DNA from: Fibrisoma montanum
Lineage (GTDB): Bacteria; Bacteroidota; Bacteroidia; Cytophagales; Spirosomataceae
Assembly: GCF_003583365.1 (NCBI RefSeq)
Contig: NZ_QXED01000003.1
Coordinates: 884,718 to 948,717, forward strand
Direction of reading: 5' to 3'
Length of the DNA stretch: 64,000 nucleotides
This document shows, piece after piece, positions 16,723-25,050 of this stretch. The notes under the pieces were generated by a model. It saw only the letters and a list, made by a program, of their open reading frames with translations. It searched no databases and had not been told where the DNA came from. Both the position numbers and the translations under genes were made by a program. The first letter of the stretch is position 1; each line of letters starts with the position of its first letter.

Positions 16723-17744
16723 TCGGCAACGGGTTGAATAAGAGGAACTTTAACGGTGAAGCGCGTCGGCTCGGCCAGCACTTCGACGTTCGGTTGGTTC
16801 AGGAGTTTATACTTCGTGGCAATGTTGGCGAGTCCGGTGCCGGTAGTCGGTACGCTGACGCGCTTCTGCTGAACGTTGTTCGTCACCCACAGCCACCGGC
16901 CGTCCGGACTATCGATGCTGACGTGCAGCGGTTTACTGATCGAAACCTGGTTGTGCTTCACCGCATTTTCTACCAGCATCTGGAGCGTCAGGGGCGGAAT
17001 CAGGCAGTCGGCGTAGGTATCGGCCTGCGATACGGTCAGCGAGATACCGGGGCCGAACCGGGTTTGCAGCAGAAAGAAATACGCCTGCGTAAACTGCAGT
17101 TCATTGGCCAGCGAAATCAGTTCCTTCTCGTTGCTCTGCAACAGGTAGCGGTACACCTTCGACAACTCGGCGATGAACTTGACGGCCTGCTCGGTGTCCT
17201 TCTCGACCAGGGCCGTCAGCGTGTTCAGGCTGTTGAACAGAAAGTGGGGCTTCACCTGATTTTTCAGCGAATCGAGCTGGCTGATGAGGTTGGCTTTCTT
17301 GAGCTGCTCAGCCTCCTGATTGGCTTTCTGCCAGGCATCCATGTAAATCAGCAGTTCGTAAAAACCGGCCGCCAATAGTCCATACAGACAGGTATAAAAC
17401 AACCCAAACAGGTGCAACAGCAGCGGCCCCTGAGCATAGGTGAAGAAATAGCTGAAAACGGCCATCCGGACCCCATATATCAGCCCAATCACCAGCAACA
17501 GCAATAGCGCTTCCCGGCCAAACCGCCGACCCGAGAGGTCACTGAGCGGGTACCGGCGATGGGTGTAGAGAACCACCGCCCGGCTCGACTCCCAGATCAG
17601 CAACGCGGCTACAAGCGTATTGTCAACGACCAGCAGGACAGGTACGTTACCCTGCCAGACCTCCATGGCCATCAGGCCAAAACGCAGCAGCGCAATCACC
17701 AGGATCCCCCCGGCCCGAATGCGTATGTCATGAATAAATCTCAT
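16719..17744 (-). CDS. LytS-type sensor histidine kinase
   Basis: A membrane-bound histidine kinase of the His_kinase (PF06580-like) type. It has about four hydrophobic helices in the first 150 residues, a short coiled coil, then LDSLKNQVKPHFLFNSLNTL with the phospho-accepting His in PHFLFN, and an ATP-binding domain with LQMLVENAVKHNQ and TGTGLANIATKYKLL. I chose ATG 17744 (341 residues). A GTG at 17804 would add 20 residues before a typical start and cannot be excluded. It partners the overlapping LytTR regulator. No ligand-binding domain outside the membrane helices is apparent. Confidence 0.9.
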   Translation of the reverse strand: MRFIHDIRIRAGGILVIALLRFGLMAMEVWQGNVPVLLVVDNTLVAALLIWESSRAVVLYTHRRYPLSDLSGRRFGREALLLLLVIGLIYGVRMAVFSYFFTYAQGPLLLHLFGLFYTCLYGLLAAGFYELLIYMDAWQKANQEAEQLKKANLISQLDSLKNQVKPHFLFNSLNTLTALVEKDTEQAVKFIAELSKVYRYLLQSNEKELISLANELQFTQAYFFLLQTRFGPGISLTVSQADTYADCLIPPLTLQMLVENAVKHNQVSISKPLHVSIDSPDGRWLWVTNNVQQKRVSVPTTGTGLANIATKYKLLNQPNVEVLAEPTRFTVKVPLIQPVAE

Positions 17745-18312
17745 CCGTAACAGGTAAATCAGGTGGTACGTAACTTTCGGGTTCTCAGGCAGCAGACGGC
17801 TCACGATTCAGTACCCGTATGACAAATCAACAGCATCCGGCCTGATGCGCCAGCGAACACCTGCTCAACTTGTCGAATCCATTGCGCGAGTCGAACATAC
17901 CGGCGACTGAATCGTAGCCTCCACCGGCCAGCGTTTGAATCCCGTTCCGCGCTATGCACTACGGTTGGCCAGACGGTCGGGTTGTTGCAGGCTGAAACGT
18001 AGAGCCGGCAGCCTATTGTGAAGCTACGAATAAGGCCCGGACATGCCGTCGGTGAAGTCACAAGATCGCCGGTCATGTCGATACCCACGCCCGGATTCTA
18101 TCAATACGGTAGCAGCAGCAACCCCGATCGAATAGCCCAATCCGACGGGTCAGGGCGGTTTTAGGTCACCTGCGCTTTTGTCTTACCTACACAGCAAGCC
18201 GGTTTACCTACCAACCCCCGGCTTTCACCCTCATCGGTCCCACGGGCCTGGTTGTAGCGGCTACTTTTACAGCATCAACCCAACGCGATCAACCGTCAAC
18301 TAACACGCACTC

Positions 18313-18387
18313 ATGAAAACGCTCCTGATGCCTGCCGCTTTCCTGCTTCTGTTCACTACCGCCCAGGCGCCGATTGCTTCAGGCTGA
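18313..18387 (+). pseudogene. Truncated leader copy of the 18648 gene
   Basis: ATG 18313 opens a 24-codon frame, MKTLLMPAAFLLLFTTAQAP..., that copies the signal peptide of the downstream TonB-like protein and then stops at TGA 18385-18387. The homologous upstream region is also duplicated. Its promoter-like box reads TACTTTTA rather than TACTTTTG and has no TTG at the expected distance, so it is probably not expressed well. I infer a remnant of tandem duplication, though a secreted micropeptide cannot be excluded. Confidence 0.7.
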
Positions 18388-18570
18388 AACGTGGAGCCGC
18401 GAGGCCAGCGTGCGGCTACGAATAAGGCCCGGACATGCTGTCGGGGAAGTTCACAAACTCTTCTGGACTGTCAATACCGACTCCCGGATTTTGTGCTTAC
18501 GGTAGCAGCCAACGGCTTAGCCGTCCGATCCGACGAGTCAGGGGCCGTTTCGGGTCACCCACGCTTTTAT

Positions 18571-18604
18571 TTGTTTCCCTCCACCGGGCGTCCCTCTACT
18601 TTTG
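18571..18604 (+). promoter_or_regulatory. Putative Bacteroidota-type promoter for 18648
   Basis: TTG at 18571-18573 and TACTTTTG at 18597-18604 match the TTG / TAnnTTTG boxes of Bacteroidota primary-sigma promoters, with 23 bases between them. The same spacing occurs before 29428. It lies 43 bases upstream of the ATG. Confidence 0.55.
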
Positions 18605-18647
18605 ATCCGTCAACACGACACGTTCAATCCTCAAACAACACATACTC

Positions 18648-18986
18648 ATGAAAACGCTATTGTTGCCTGCTTTCCTGCTTCTGTTCACCACCGCCCAGGC
18701 CCGTCCTGTTCATCCGCAAACATCCCGCCACGGCCAGTCGCTGGCAACTCAGCTTACCGCCGGTGTGCAATGCCCCACCGCGCTGATCGAGTCGGGCCGG
18801 AGCGGTGTCATCGTCGTCAGCTTCCGGATCGGTGCCGATCAGCGCCTGACCGATCTGGTTGTTCACACCGACAACGAGCGGATCAACGCCGAACTCACCC
18901 GGCAGTTGCTGGGTCGCAAACTGACCGGACAGTCAGGTTCCCGTCAACAAACGCACATCGTACGTTTCCATTTTCAGCTTTCCTAA
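18648..18986 (+). CDS. Small secreted protein with TonB C-terminal-like domain
   Basis: A 112-residue protein with a signal peptide (about 1-18, ending TTAQA-R). The mature part resembles the TonB C-terminal fold: a first strand-like stretch VIVVSFRIGADQRLTDLVV, then NERINAELTRQLLGRKL and a closing strand HIVRFHFQLS. There is no transmembrane anchor besides the cleavable leader, so it is not a full energy transducer. It is probably a periplasmic protein using that fold. It may share a transcript with the reductase 83 bases downstream. The function is unknown. Confidence 0.75.
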   Translation: MKTLLLPAFLLLFTTAQARPVHPQTSRHGQSLATQLTAGVQCPTALIESGRSGVIVVSFRIGADQRLTDLVVHTDNERINAELTRQLLGRKLTGQSGSRQQTHIVRFHFQLS

Positions 18987-19068
18987 CGACTTACCTTACC
19001 AAATCCGTCTCCCGGAGCAGGCCACTGTCCCGACTTCTTTCAGAAAACCTTCCTCTTTTATTAATCCC

Positions 19069-20154
19069 ATGAAAAAATTTGCGTTTTTGATCCACATGCG
19101 TGCCAGCTACCAGACGGATATGCGGTCCCTGTCTAAACCACTGGGCCTGATTCCGGACTCCATCTACCGGCTGGCGCTCCGTAACCGCCCCCTGCCGCCG
19201 TTCGTCTGGAGCGACGTAACCCTGACTCCGGGCGCTACCGAACCCGAAGGACATATCATCATGCTGCCGTATACCGGCCGGCAAATCCTCGAACAGCAGA
19301 AAGCCATGCTGCCCCGCATTGAGCAGGCCGTTCAACTGGCCGCTGCCAAAGGTGCGGAACTGGTCGGGCTCGGGGCGCTTACTTCGCCGGTCACCCTCGG
19401 GGGAAAATTGCTGGTCAAAAACTCGCCCATCTCGGTCACCAACGGCAACGCGTTCACTGCCTACATCACCTGGCAGAAAGTGGCCCAGTTAATCCATACC
19501 TCCTCAAAGCCAAACCCCGTCGTGGCGCTGGTGGGTGCTACCGGCAGCGTCGGCAGTCTGGTTTCTCAGCTGCTGGCTACGTACCAGCCCACGGCCGATT
19601 ATATGCTCGTGGCCCGCAACGAACGAAAGCTTACGGCGCTTGCAGCCGAGATGACCGGCATTAATGCTCGGGTGCGGCCGGTAGTATCGCAGCAGATGAC
19701 CGACGTACGGCAGGCCGACATCGTTGTGCTGCTGACCAGCGCAGCCGATGCGTTGCTGGATAGCGGCCACCTGAAACCCGGGGCCATTGTGCTGGACGAC
19801 ACCCAGCCCCGTAATACGCACCCTTCCCTGCTCCGGCAACGCCCCGACGTGACCGTGATTGATGGTGGCCTGGTATCCATGCCCTTCCTGAAACTGGATC
19901 GGTACATCGGGCTGCCCCGCCAGATCTCCTACGCCTGTTTAGCCGAAACGATGCTCCTGGCCAAAGCCGACTACAACGGACATTTCAGCATCGGCCACCC
20001 AACGCTCGGGCAGGCGGAATACATCAGCCGGGTCGCCCGTCAGTTTGCTCACCTGGGCTTCGGCATTTCGCGCGATTACAGCTTCGGCCGGCCCATCGGG
20101 ACTACCGAAACGGTTCAGGTAGCGCAGGAACCGGAATCCGTACTGATCAGCTAA
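19069..20154 (+). CDS. Acyl-ACP reductase-like (AAR-type) oxidoreductase
   Basis: A 361-residue protein that follows the plan of cyanobacterial long-chain acyl-ACP reductase. The N-terminal domain has AELVGLGALTSPVTLGG and NGNAFTAY near 97-132. A Rossmann domain has VALVGATGSVGSL (glycines 156-162) and VARNERKL. DGGLVSMPF near 265 and YACLAETMLLAKADY follow. C290 in that last motif aligns, from memory of the family, with the catalytic Cys of the Synechococcus enzyme. It would reduce fatty acyl-ACP or acyl-CoA to aldehyde with NADPH. The flavoprotein at 20167 starts 12 bases downstream. Occurrence outside cyanobacteria makes the substrate uncertain. Confidence 0.75.
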   Translation: MKKFAFLIHMRASYQTDMRSLSKPLGLIPDSIYRLALRNRPLPPFVWSDVTLTPGATEPEGHIIMLPYTGRQILEQQKAMLPRIEQAVQLAAAKGAELVGLGALTSPVTLGGKLLVKNSPISVTNGNAFTAYITWQKVAQLIHTSSKPNPVVALVGATGSVGSLVSQLLATYQPTADYMLVARNERKLTALAAEMTGINARVRPVVSQQMTDVRQADIVVLLTSAADALLDSGHLKPGAIVLDDTQPRNTHPSLLRQRPDVTVIDGGLVSMPFLKLDRYIGLPRQISYACLAETMLLAKADYNGHFSIGHPTLGQAEYISRVARQFAHLGFGISRDYSFGRPIGTTETVQVAQEPESVLIS

Positions 20155-20166
20155 ACCCACTGCTCC

Positions 20167-21471
20167 ATGAAACCTGCCTCTACCCAAATTGTCCTGCTCG
20201 GCGGTGGTTACGTATCGGTCTGGGCCTATCGCTCGCTCGTCCGGCGCTTACGGTCGGCGATCGACGCCGGGCACGTACAGATCACCGTAATCTGCCCCAA
20301 CACGCACCATGCCTTCCACGGCTGGACGGCCGAAACGCTGACGGGAATCCTCCGCGAACAAAGCCAGGCCAGCCCACTGGCCGAACTCATGCCTAAAGCC
20401 AGGCTGATACAGGGGGTGGCAACCGCCCTGGATACGGTAGCCAAGGTGGTTAACGTAGCCCAGAGCAACGGAACAAAACTGGTTATTCCCTACGACCATC
20501 TGCTGCTGGGCATTGGTGCCCACGACAGCGAAGCCATCCCGGGCATTCGCTCGTTTGGCTACCAGATCAAGGAACCGGCCGCTTTCCGACGGACCAAGCA
20601 GGCTATTCAGGATCTGGTAGCGCAGGCGGCCGCCGAACCGCCGGCCCTCGCCCGGCAGTACCTGTCGTTTGTGGTAGCCGGGGGTGGCTTCACCGGCGTG
20701 GAAATCGCCACGAACCTGGCCGAGTACCTTACCGTATTGAAGGCGGGCTATCCTTCCCTGCAGGGGATACAGCCGCAGATCCGACTGGTTCATAGTGGCG
20801 ACCGAATCCTGCCGTCGTTACGGCCTGCCTACAACCGGCTGGTCCGCTACGCCGAAAAGACCATCGCCGGCTACGGCATTGAGCTGGTCAGCTACCGGCG
20901 AATTGTTGAAATCAACGGAGCGGGTGCTTTGCTGAACGACGGCCAGTTTCTGCCCGCCCGGCTGGTTATTTCGACGGTAGGGCAAAGCCGCCTGGTACTG
21001 CAGGGGACGGAGTTCATGGCCCGCGACAACCAGCAGCGATTGATCACCAACGCGTACCAGCAGATTCCGGGTCATAGCACCATCTGGGGCGGTGGAGACG
21101 CCTGTCACGTTCCCTACCGGCACACCACCGATGCCTGTCCGGCCAATGCGCTCTGGGCCATCAAACATGGCGACTACGTTGGTCGTAACATCGCCCGGGC
21201 GATCCGGGGCCGTCGACTGCAGCCGTTTACGTACCGGGGCCTGGGGCAGTCGGCCAGTCTGGGATTGGGGAAAGGCATTTCGGAGTTGTACGGCCTGCAA
21301 TTTACCGGACCGATTGCCTGGGGCATGCGCTGGGCCTTTTTCCACTTCTTCATGCCATCCCGCCGGGTGATGGTCGATGCCCTGAGCGACTGGGCGCACC
21401 TGTTCCGATTCCGGCAACGGCGGGCCCTGACCGCTGATCAGCCGGACGCCCGCCCACTGGTCCGGTCCTGA
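20167..21471 (+). CDS. NDH-2-like FAD/NAD(P)-dependent oxidoreductase
   Basis: A 434-residue pyridine-nucleotide-disulfide-type flavoprotein: FAD motif IVLLGGGYVSVWAYRSL at residues 5-20, NAD-binding motif FVVAGGGFTGVEIATNL near 170, STVGQ near 270 and the late FAD segment TIWGGGDACHVPY near 305, then a C-terminal region expected to bind the membrane. The family includes type II NADH:quinone dehydrogenases. It lies 12 bases downstream of the AAR-like gene, so the two are probably co-expressed; a link between NAD(P)H or aldehyde redox and quinones is inference. Confidence 0.85.
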   Translation: MKPASTQIVLLGGGYVSVWAYRSLVRRLRSAIDAGHVQITVICPNTHHAFHGWTAETLTGILREQSQASPLAELMPKARLIQGVATALDTVAKVVNVAQSNGTKLVIPYDHLLLGIGAHDSEAIPGIRSFGYQIKEPAAFRRTKQAIQDLVAQAAAEPPALARQYLSFVVAGGGFTGVEIATNLAEYLTVLKAGYPSLQGIQPQIRLVHSGDRILPSLRPAYNRLVRYAEKTIAGYGIELVSYRRIVEINGAGALLNDGQFLPARLVISTVGQSRLVLQGTEFMARDNQQRLITNAYQQIPGHSTIWGGGDACHVPYRHTTDACPANALWAIKHGDYVGRNIARAIRGRRLQPFTYRGLGQSASLGLGKGISELYGLQFTGPIAWGMRWAFFHFFMPSRRVMVDALSDWAHLFRFRQRRALTADQPDARPLVRS

Positions 21472-21481
21472 CCACCAAACG

Positions 21482-21519
21482 CAGCGAAGCCGCACTCACG
21501 TATGAATGCGGCTTCGCTG
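21482..21519. terminator. Bidirectional hairpin between convergent genes
   Basis: A perfect 13-bp stem, CAGCGAAGCCGCA paired with TGCGGCTTCGCTG, with a 12-base loop, placed between the convergent stops at 21471 and 21543. It lacks a strong U-tract, so termination strength is uncertain. Confidence 0.6.
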
Positions 21520-21542
21520 ATTCGGACAGATCGTACCGGTCG

Positions 21543-21941
21543 CTATTTCCCCTTATCCTCTTTCGGCTTCAGCGATCCCCGGGCTATCGTTTCCGGTTTT
21601 GATTTAGGCGTTGTGTACCGCAGCAGAGTGGCTGTCGGCAGCGAAGACTTTGGCGACCGCGTAACGAGCAACTGGTACGAACGGGTACCGATCACCAGGT
21701 TGTAATACATCATCTGCCCCGACTCCTGCGCCAAACTCCAGTTGGCAACCGGCTCTTTGGCCAGCAACGTAGCGTCTTCCTGAGTCAAAGCCGCATAGGA
21801 CGTATCCGGCTGAAAATCTTTCCCCGTAACCCCTTCGACCACCGAAACAACGGTCGGTGGCGTAGTGGCTGCGGGTTTCGTTTGCGCAACCGCCGACGCT
21901 CCCATCAGCAGTATTGCAATCATTAGTTGTAGCTGTTTCAT
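21543..21941 (-). CDS. Exported hypothetical protein
   Basis: A 132-residue protein with a signal peptide (MKQLQLMIAILLMGASAVAQ). The mature part has no motif I recognise: TPPTVVSVVEGVTGKDFQPDTSYAALTQEDATLLAKEP, then a beta-rich region (MMYYNLVIGTRSYQLLVTRS) and a Lys-rich tail. Convergent with the flavoprotein gene and separated by a hairpin. A monocistronic secreted protein of unknown function. Confidence 0.75.
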   Translation of the reverse strand: MKQLQLMIAILLMGASAVAQTKPAATTPPTVVSVVEGVTGKDFQPDTSYAALTQEDATLLAKEPVANWSLAQESGQMMYYNLVIGTRSYQLLVTRSPKSSLPTATLLRYTTPKSKPETIARGSLKPKEDKGK

Positions 21942-22167
21942 AACGTTGGTGCACAGCCGCAGGTAGTTCCGTCGGGCCCGGAATCCATGCCTTCAATCAG
22001 CGATGGACATGGGCCTGCCAGTTCTGTTGCGCGGCTGTACGCTATAAACTCGCCAGAGATCATAAACGTTTCTTCCGGCCCGAAATAACAGATTTTTAGC
22101 TTTTATATATCGTATAAAATACCTACTTTTATGATGCGCTTGAAACAGTAAACAACATAACTAAAAC

Positions 22168-22575
22168 ATGCAGGAGAACGTGTCATTACCTAAGCCGGAG
22201 GTGTTATTGCGGCTTATGCTTTACCACGGAATCAGCCGGCATTCGGCGACGCAGTTGTGTCCCGACGCCTGGACGGATTTTGATACAGCCACGGGGCCAA
22301 CCTTCCAGTATGGCACCGAACATACGCTGACGGTGTTCACGCCCGAACCCGAACAGGGCTGTTACGTGGTAGCTATGATTCCGTACCTGCGCCACGTGAC
22401 CCACCCGGATAATCCCGGCCTGCGGGTTCCACTGATTACCATCTATTTTGCGGACCGGGATCTATGGCCGCTGTTTGACCCACTCACGGAAGAAGACCTC
22501 AGTCCGCTGCTGGTCAACCAGCGCGAAACATCGGGTTGGTCCGATCCGTTGTTCGGCAGGACCGAACACCAGTAA
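22168..22575 (+). CDS. Hypothetical cytosolic protein
   Basis: A 135-residue protein without signal peptide or membrane segment. It contains YGTEHTLTVFTPEPEQGCYVVAMIPYLRHVTHPDNPGLRVPLITIYFADRDLWPLFDPL, an alternating hydrophobic pattern suggesting a small alpha/beta fold. The upstream region is AT-rich with a TACTTTTA box near 22123-22130, fitting a local promoter. I do not recognise the family. It stands alone between a minus-strand secreted gene and the RsbQ-like gene. Confidence 0.7.
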   Translation: MQENVSLPKPEVLLRLMLYHGISRHSATQLCPDAWTDFDTATGPTFQYGTEHTLTVFTPEPEQGCYVVAMIPYLRHVTHPDNPGLRVPLITIYFADRDLWPLFDPLTEEDLSPLLVNQRETSGWSDPLFGRTEHQ

Positions 22576-22839
22576 ATCATTGCAGGCGCGGGGCTTTCGG
22601 CAGGAGGCCCCGCGATCTGTTTCAGGTTAGAAAGAACACCCGGAAAGCGTCATTGTCCTGACCGTTCAGCCCCCCCCCATCCGATCCTAGCCGGCAGCGG
22701 CCAATTTACTTTCTCAGAAAGTGTCAGGCTGCCGGCTTCTTCCCAACCCGGTCCCGATCGATTTCAGTGGCTAATCGATAGAAATCGTATAGAACAATAC
22801 GTTCATTACGTATATTCGTCCAACGAAACGAGTAAGGCT

Positions 22840-23655
22840 ATGCATGAAGGGGTTTTAAAGCGAAACAATGTGAAGGTTTTCGGTCATGGAACCCAGCCTA
22901 TGCTGTTTGCGCACGGATTTGGGTGTGATCAGCACATGTGGCGTTTTTTAACGCCGGCGTTTGAAGACCGGTACCGGATCGTTCTGTTCGACTACGTCGG
23001 TTCGGGCAAATCGGACAAGACGGCCTACGACCCCAATCGGTACGGCGAACTGACCGGCTACGCTCAGGACGTACTCGACATCTGCGAAGCCCTTCAACTG
23101 ACCAATACGATCTTCGTCGGCCATTCGGTCAGTTCCATGATCGGACTGCTGGCCGCCATACAGCAGCCCCGGTATTTTGACCAGCTCATCCTGATTGGCC
23201 CCTCCCCTCGCTATCTCAACGACCAGCCCGGGTACTTCGGTGGGTTTGAGCAGGCTGACATTGACGAACTGCTGAGCCTGATGGACCATAACTTCATCGG
23301 CTGGGCCAATTCGCTGGCACCCGCCATCATGGGCAATGCCGACCGCCCCGGCCTCGGAAAGGAGCTGACCGACAGCTTTTGTTCGACCGATCCGGTCATT
23401 ATGCAGCAGTTTGCCCGGGCCACCCTGCTGTCTGATAATCGCCGGGATTTATCCTATCTGCAGATACCAGCGCTGATTCTGCAGTGTGCCGACGACATCA
23501 TTGCCCCGCAGCCGGTTGGTGAATACATGCATCAGCACCTACCCAAAAGCACGCTTCGGTACATGAAGGCAACCGGCCACTGCCCCCACATGAGTGCCCC
23601 AACCGAAACCATCGAACTGATGGACGATTATCTGACCCACGCAATGGTGGCTTAA
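22840..23655 (+). CDS. RsbQ/KAI2-like alpha/beta hydrolase
   Basis: A 271-residue alpha/beta hydrolase closely following RsbQ of Bacillus subtilis: LFAHGFGCDQHMWRFLTPAF, RIVLFDYVGSGKSD and IFVGHSVSSMIGLLAA. The triad can be read as S96, D219 and H247 (ATGHCPH), the same numbering as in RsbQ. RsbQ-type proteins act as small-molecule receptors or hydrolases that activate a partner with a PAS domain. Sixteen bases downstream is a PAS-containing histidine kinase, so the receptor/partner arrangement is kept but with a kinase output in place of the RsbP phosphatase. The ligand is unknown. Confidence 0.9.
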   Translation: MHEGVLKRNNVKVFGHGTQPMLFAHGFGCDQHMWRFLTPAFEDRYRIVLFDYVGSGKSDKTAYDPNRYGELTGYAQDVLDICEALQLTNTIFVGHSVSSMIGLLAAIQQPRYFDQLILIGPSPRYLNDQPGYFGGFEQADIDELLSLMDHNFIGWANSLAPAIMGNADRPGLGKELTDSFCSTDPVIMQQFARATLLSDNRRDLSYLQIPALILQCADDIIAPQPVGEYMHQHLPKSTLRYMKATGHCPHMSAPTETIELMDDYLTHAMVA

Positions 23656-23671
23656 TCCTACACTTGCAGTT

Positions 23672-24922
23672 ATGGACGATCTCGTTGACCAGCTTCCCTG
23701 TGGGGTCATTCTTTTTACTGAAGCCGGTTATATCACGCAGATCAACGCAACGGTGGAAGATCACGTCGGGTATACCGCGGCTGAACTGGAAGGGCAACCG
23801 TTTGCCAACCTGCTTTCGCTGGCGAGCCGCCTTTTTTACCAAACGCATATCTATCCGCTACTAACCCTGAAAGGGCGGGTCGATGAAGTGGCGCTCACCC
23901 TGCTGAGCCGGTCCAATCAGCGCACACAAATCCTGCTTAACGCGCTCTGCCGGGAGGTCGACGGTCAGCGGCTGATCTACTGCGCCTACCTCCCCCTCGA
24001 CCAGCGTCACCTGTTTGAAGCAGAACTCATTCAGGCCCGCAAAGCTGCGGAACAGGCCCGGCAGGCTGTGGAGGAAAGCGAAGCCCGCTACCGGGCCCTG
24101 GCGGCTGAACTTGAAGAGCGCGTAGCCGAACGAACGCAGGAACTGAGTATCGCCAACAGCAACCTCCATTATCTGAATGCCGACCTGAAACGCTCCAACG
24201 AAAACCTGCAGCAGTTTGCCTACGTAGCCAGCCACGACCTTCAGGAACCCCTGCGCAAGATTCAGTCGTTCAGCGATATGCTGAAAACGCAGTACGCAAC
24301 GGAGCTTGGCGAAGGAACGGCCCTGCTGGAACGGATGCAACTGGCGGCCAGCCGGATGTCGATGCTCATCAAAGACCTGCTGGCGTTCTCGCGCATTTCC
24401 ACCCGGCAGAACACCAGCTCCTTTGTCCAGTTGTCGACCGTGATCAATGCCGTACTGATCGACCTTGAACTGGCCCTTCAGGAGGCTCACGCTACGGTTG
24501 TCATTGACCAACTGCCCCCGGTGAAAGGCGATCCGTCGCAGTTGGGCCAGTTATTTCAGAATCTCCTCAGCAACGCCCTGAAGTTCCGCCGAACATCGAC
24601 CGACGACAACCCAATCTCCCCCCGGATTCGCATCACGGTCTGCCAGGTAGCGGCCGACGACCTACCTCCTGCTGTTGTTCCAGCCCGTACGGCCGGTATG
24701 TACCACCGCATTGATGTATCCGACAACGGCATTGGGTTCGATGAGAAATACGTCGACCGTATTTTTCAGGTGTTTCAGCGACTCCACGGGCGCAGCCAAT
24801 ACGCCGGTACAGGCATCGGGCTGGCCATCTGCGCCAAGGTCGTTACCAACCACGGCGGGGCCATCACCGCCCACAGCCGGCCGGGCGAGGGCGCTACGTT
24901 CAGCGTGTACCTGCCGGTCTAA
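23672..24922 (+). CDS. Soluble PAS-domain sensor histidine kinase
   Basis: A 416-residue kinase with no membrane segment: an N-terminal PAS domain (about 5-110), a coiled coil (about 118-180; ARKAAEQARQAVEESEARYRAL), a HisKA domain with H188 in FAYVASHDLQEPLRKI, and a HATPase_c domain with N-box LFQNLLSNALKF, DNGIGFDEKYVDRIFQVFQRL and GTGIGLAICAKVV. It lies 16 bases after the RsbQ-like hydrolase and is almost certainly its partner. No response regulator is adjacent, so the output is encoded elsewhere. This combination replaces the PP2C phosphatase of the classical RsbQ-RsbP pair. Confidence 0.92.
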   Translation: MDDLVDQLPCGVILFTEAGYITQINATVEDHVGYTAAELEGQPFANLLSLASRLFYQTHIYPLLTLKGRVDEVALTLLSRSNQRTQILLNALCREVDGQRLIYCAYLPLDQRHLFEAELIQARKAAEQARQAVEESEARYRALAAELEERVAERTQELSIANSNLHYLNADLKRSNENLQQFAYVASHDLQEPLRKIQSFSDMLKTQYATELGEGTALLERMQLAASRMSMLIKDLLAFSRISTRQNTSSFVQLSTVINAVLIDLELALQEAHATVVIDQLPPVKGDPSQLGQLFQNLLSNALKFRRTSTDDNPISPRIRITVCQVAADDLPPAVVPARTAGMYHRIDVSDNGIGFDEKYVDRIFQVFQRLHGRSQYAGTGIGLAICAKVVTNHGGAITAHSRPGEGATFSVYLPV

Positions 24923-24997
24923 CGGCACGCTTAAAAGACCCATCAGGTAGGCATCGACTGTATACACCTGATTCTGAACCGATACATCAGGTACCAT

Positions 24998-25029
24998 AAA
25001 AAAAGGACCAGCCTGAGGCCAGTCCCTTT
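24998..25029 (-). terminator. Rho-independent terminator of the fasciclin gene
   Basis: A hairpin built of GGAC..GCC..TGA..GGC..GTCC is followed on the minus strand by a run of T (A-run on the plus strand at 24998-25004), just past the stop at 25051. Confidence 0.75.
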
Positions 25030-25050
25030 CGTTGTCAATAGGCGTACTGC

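Larger units (their letters stand above)
17988..18702. repeat. Old tandem duplication of promoter plus leader segment
   Basis: Two diverged direct copies lie head to tail: about 17988-18369 and 18380-18702. Each starts at CAGGCTGAAACGT and shares blocks such as ACGAATAAGGCCCGGACATG, a TACTTTT box and the first codons of a secreted protein (MKTLL...FLLLFTTAQA). The second copy continues into the intact gene at 18648. The first breaks off within the signal peptide and runs straight into the second. Spacers between shared blocks differ in length, so the duplication is not recent. Confidence 0.8.
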
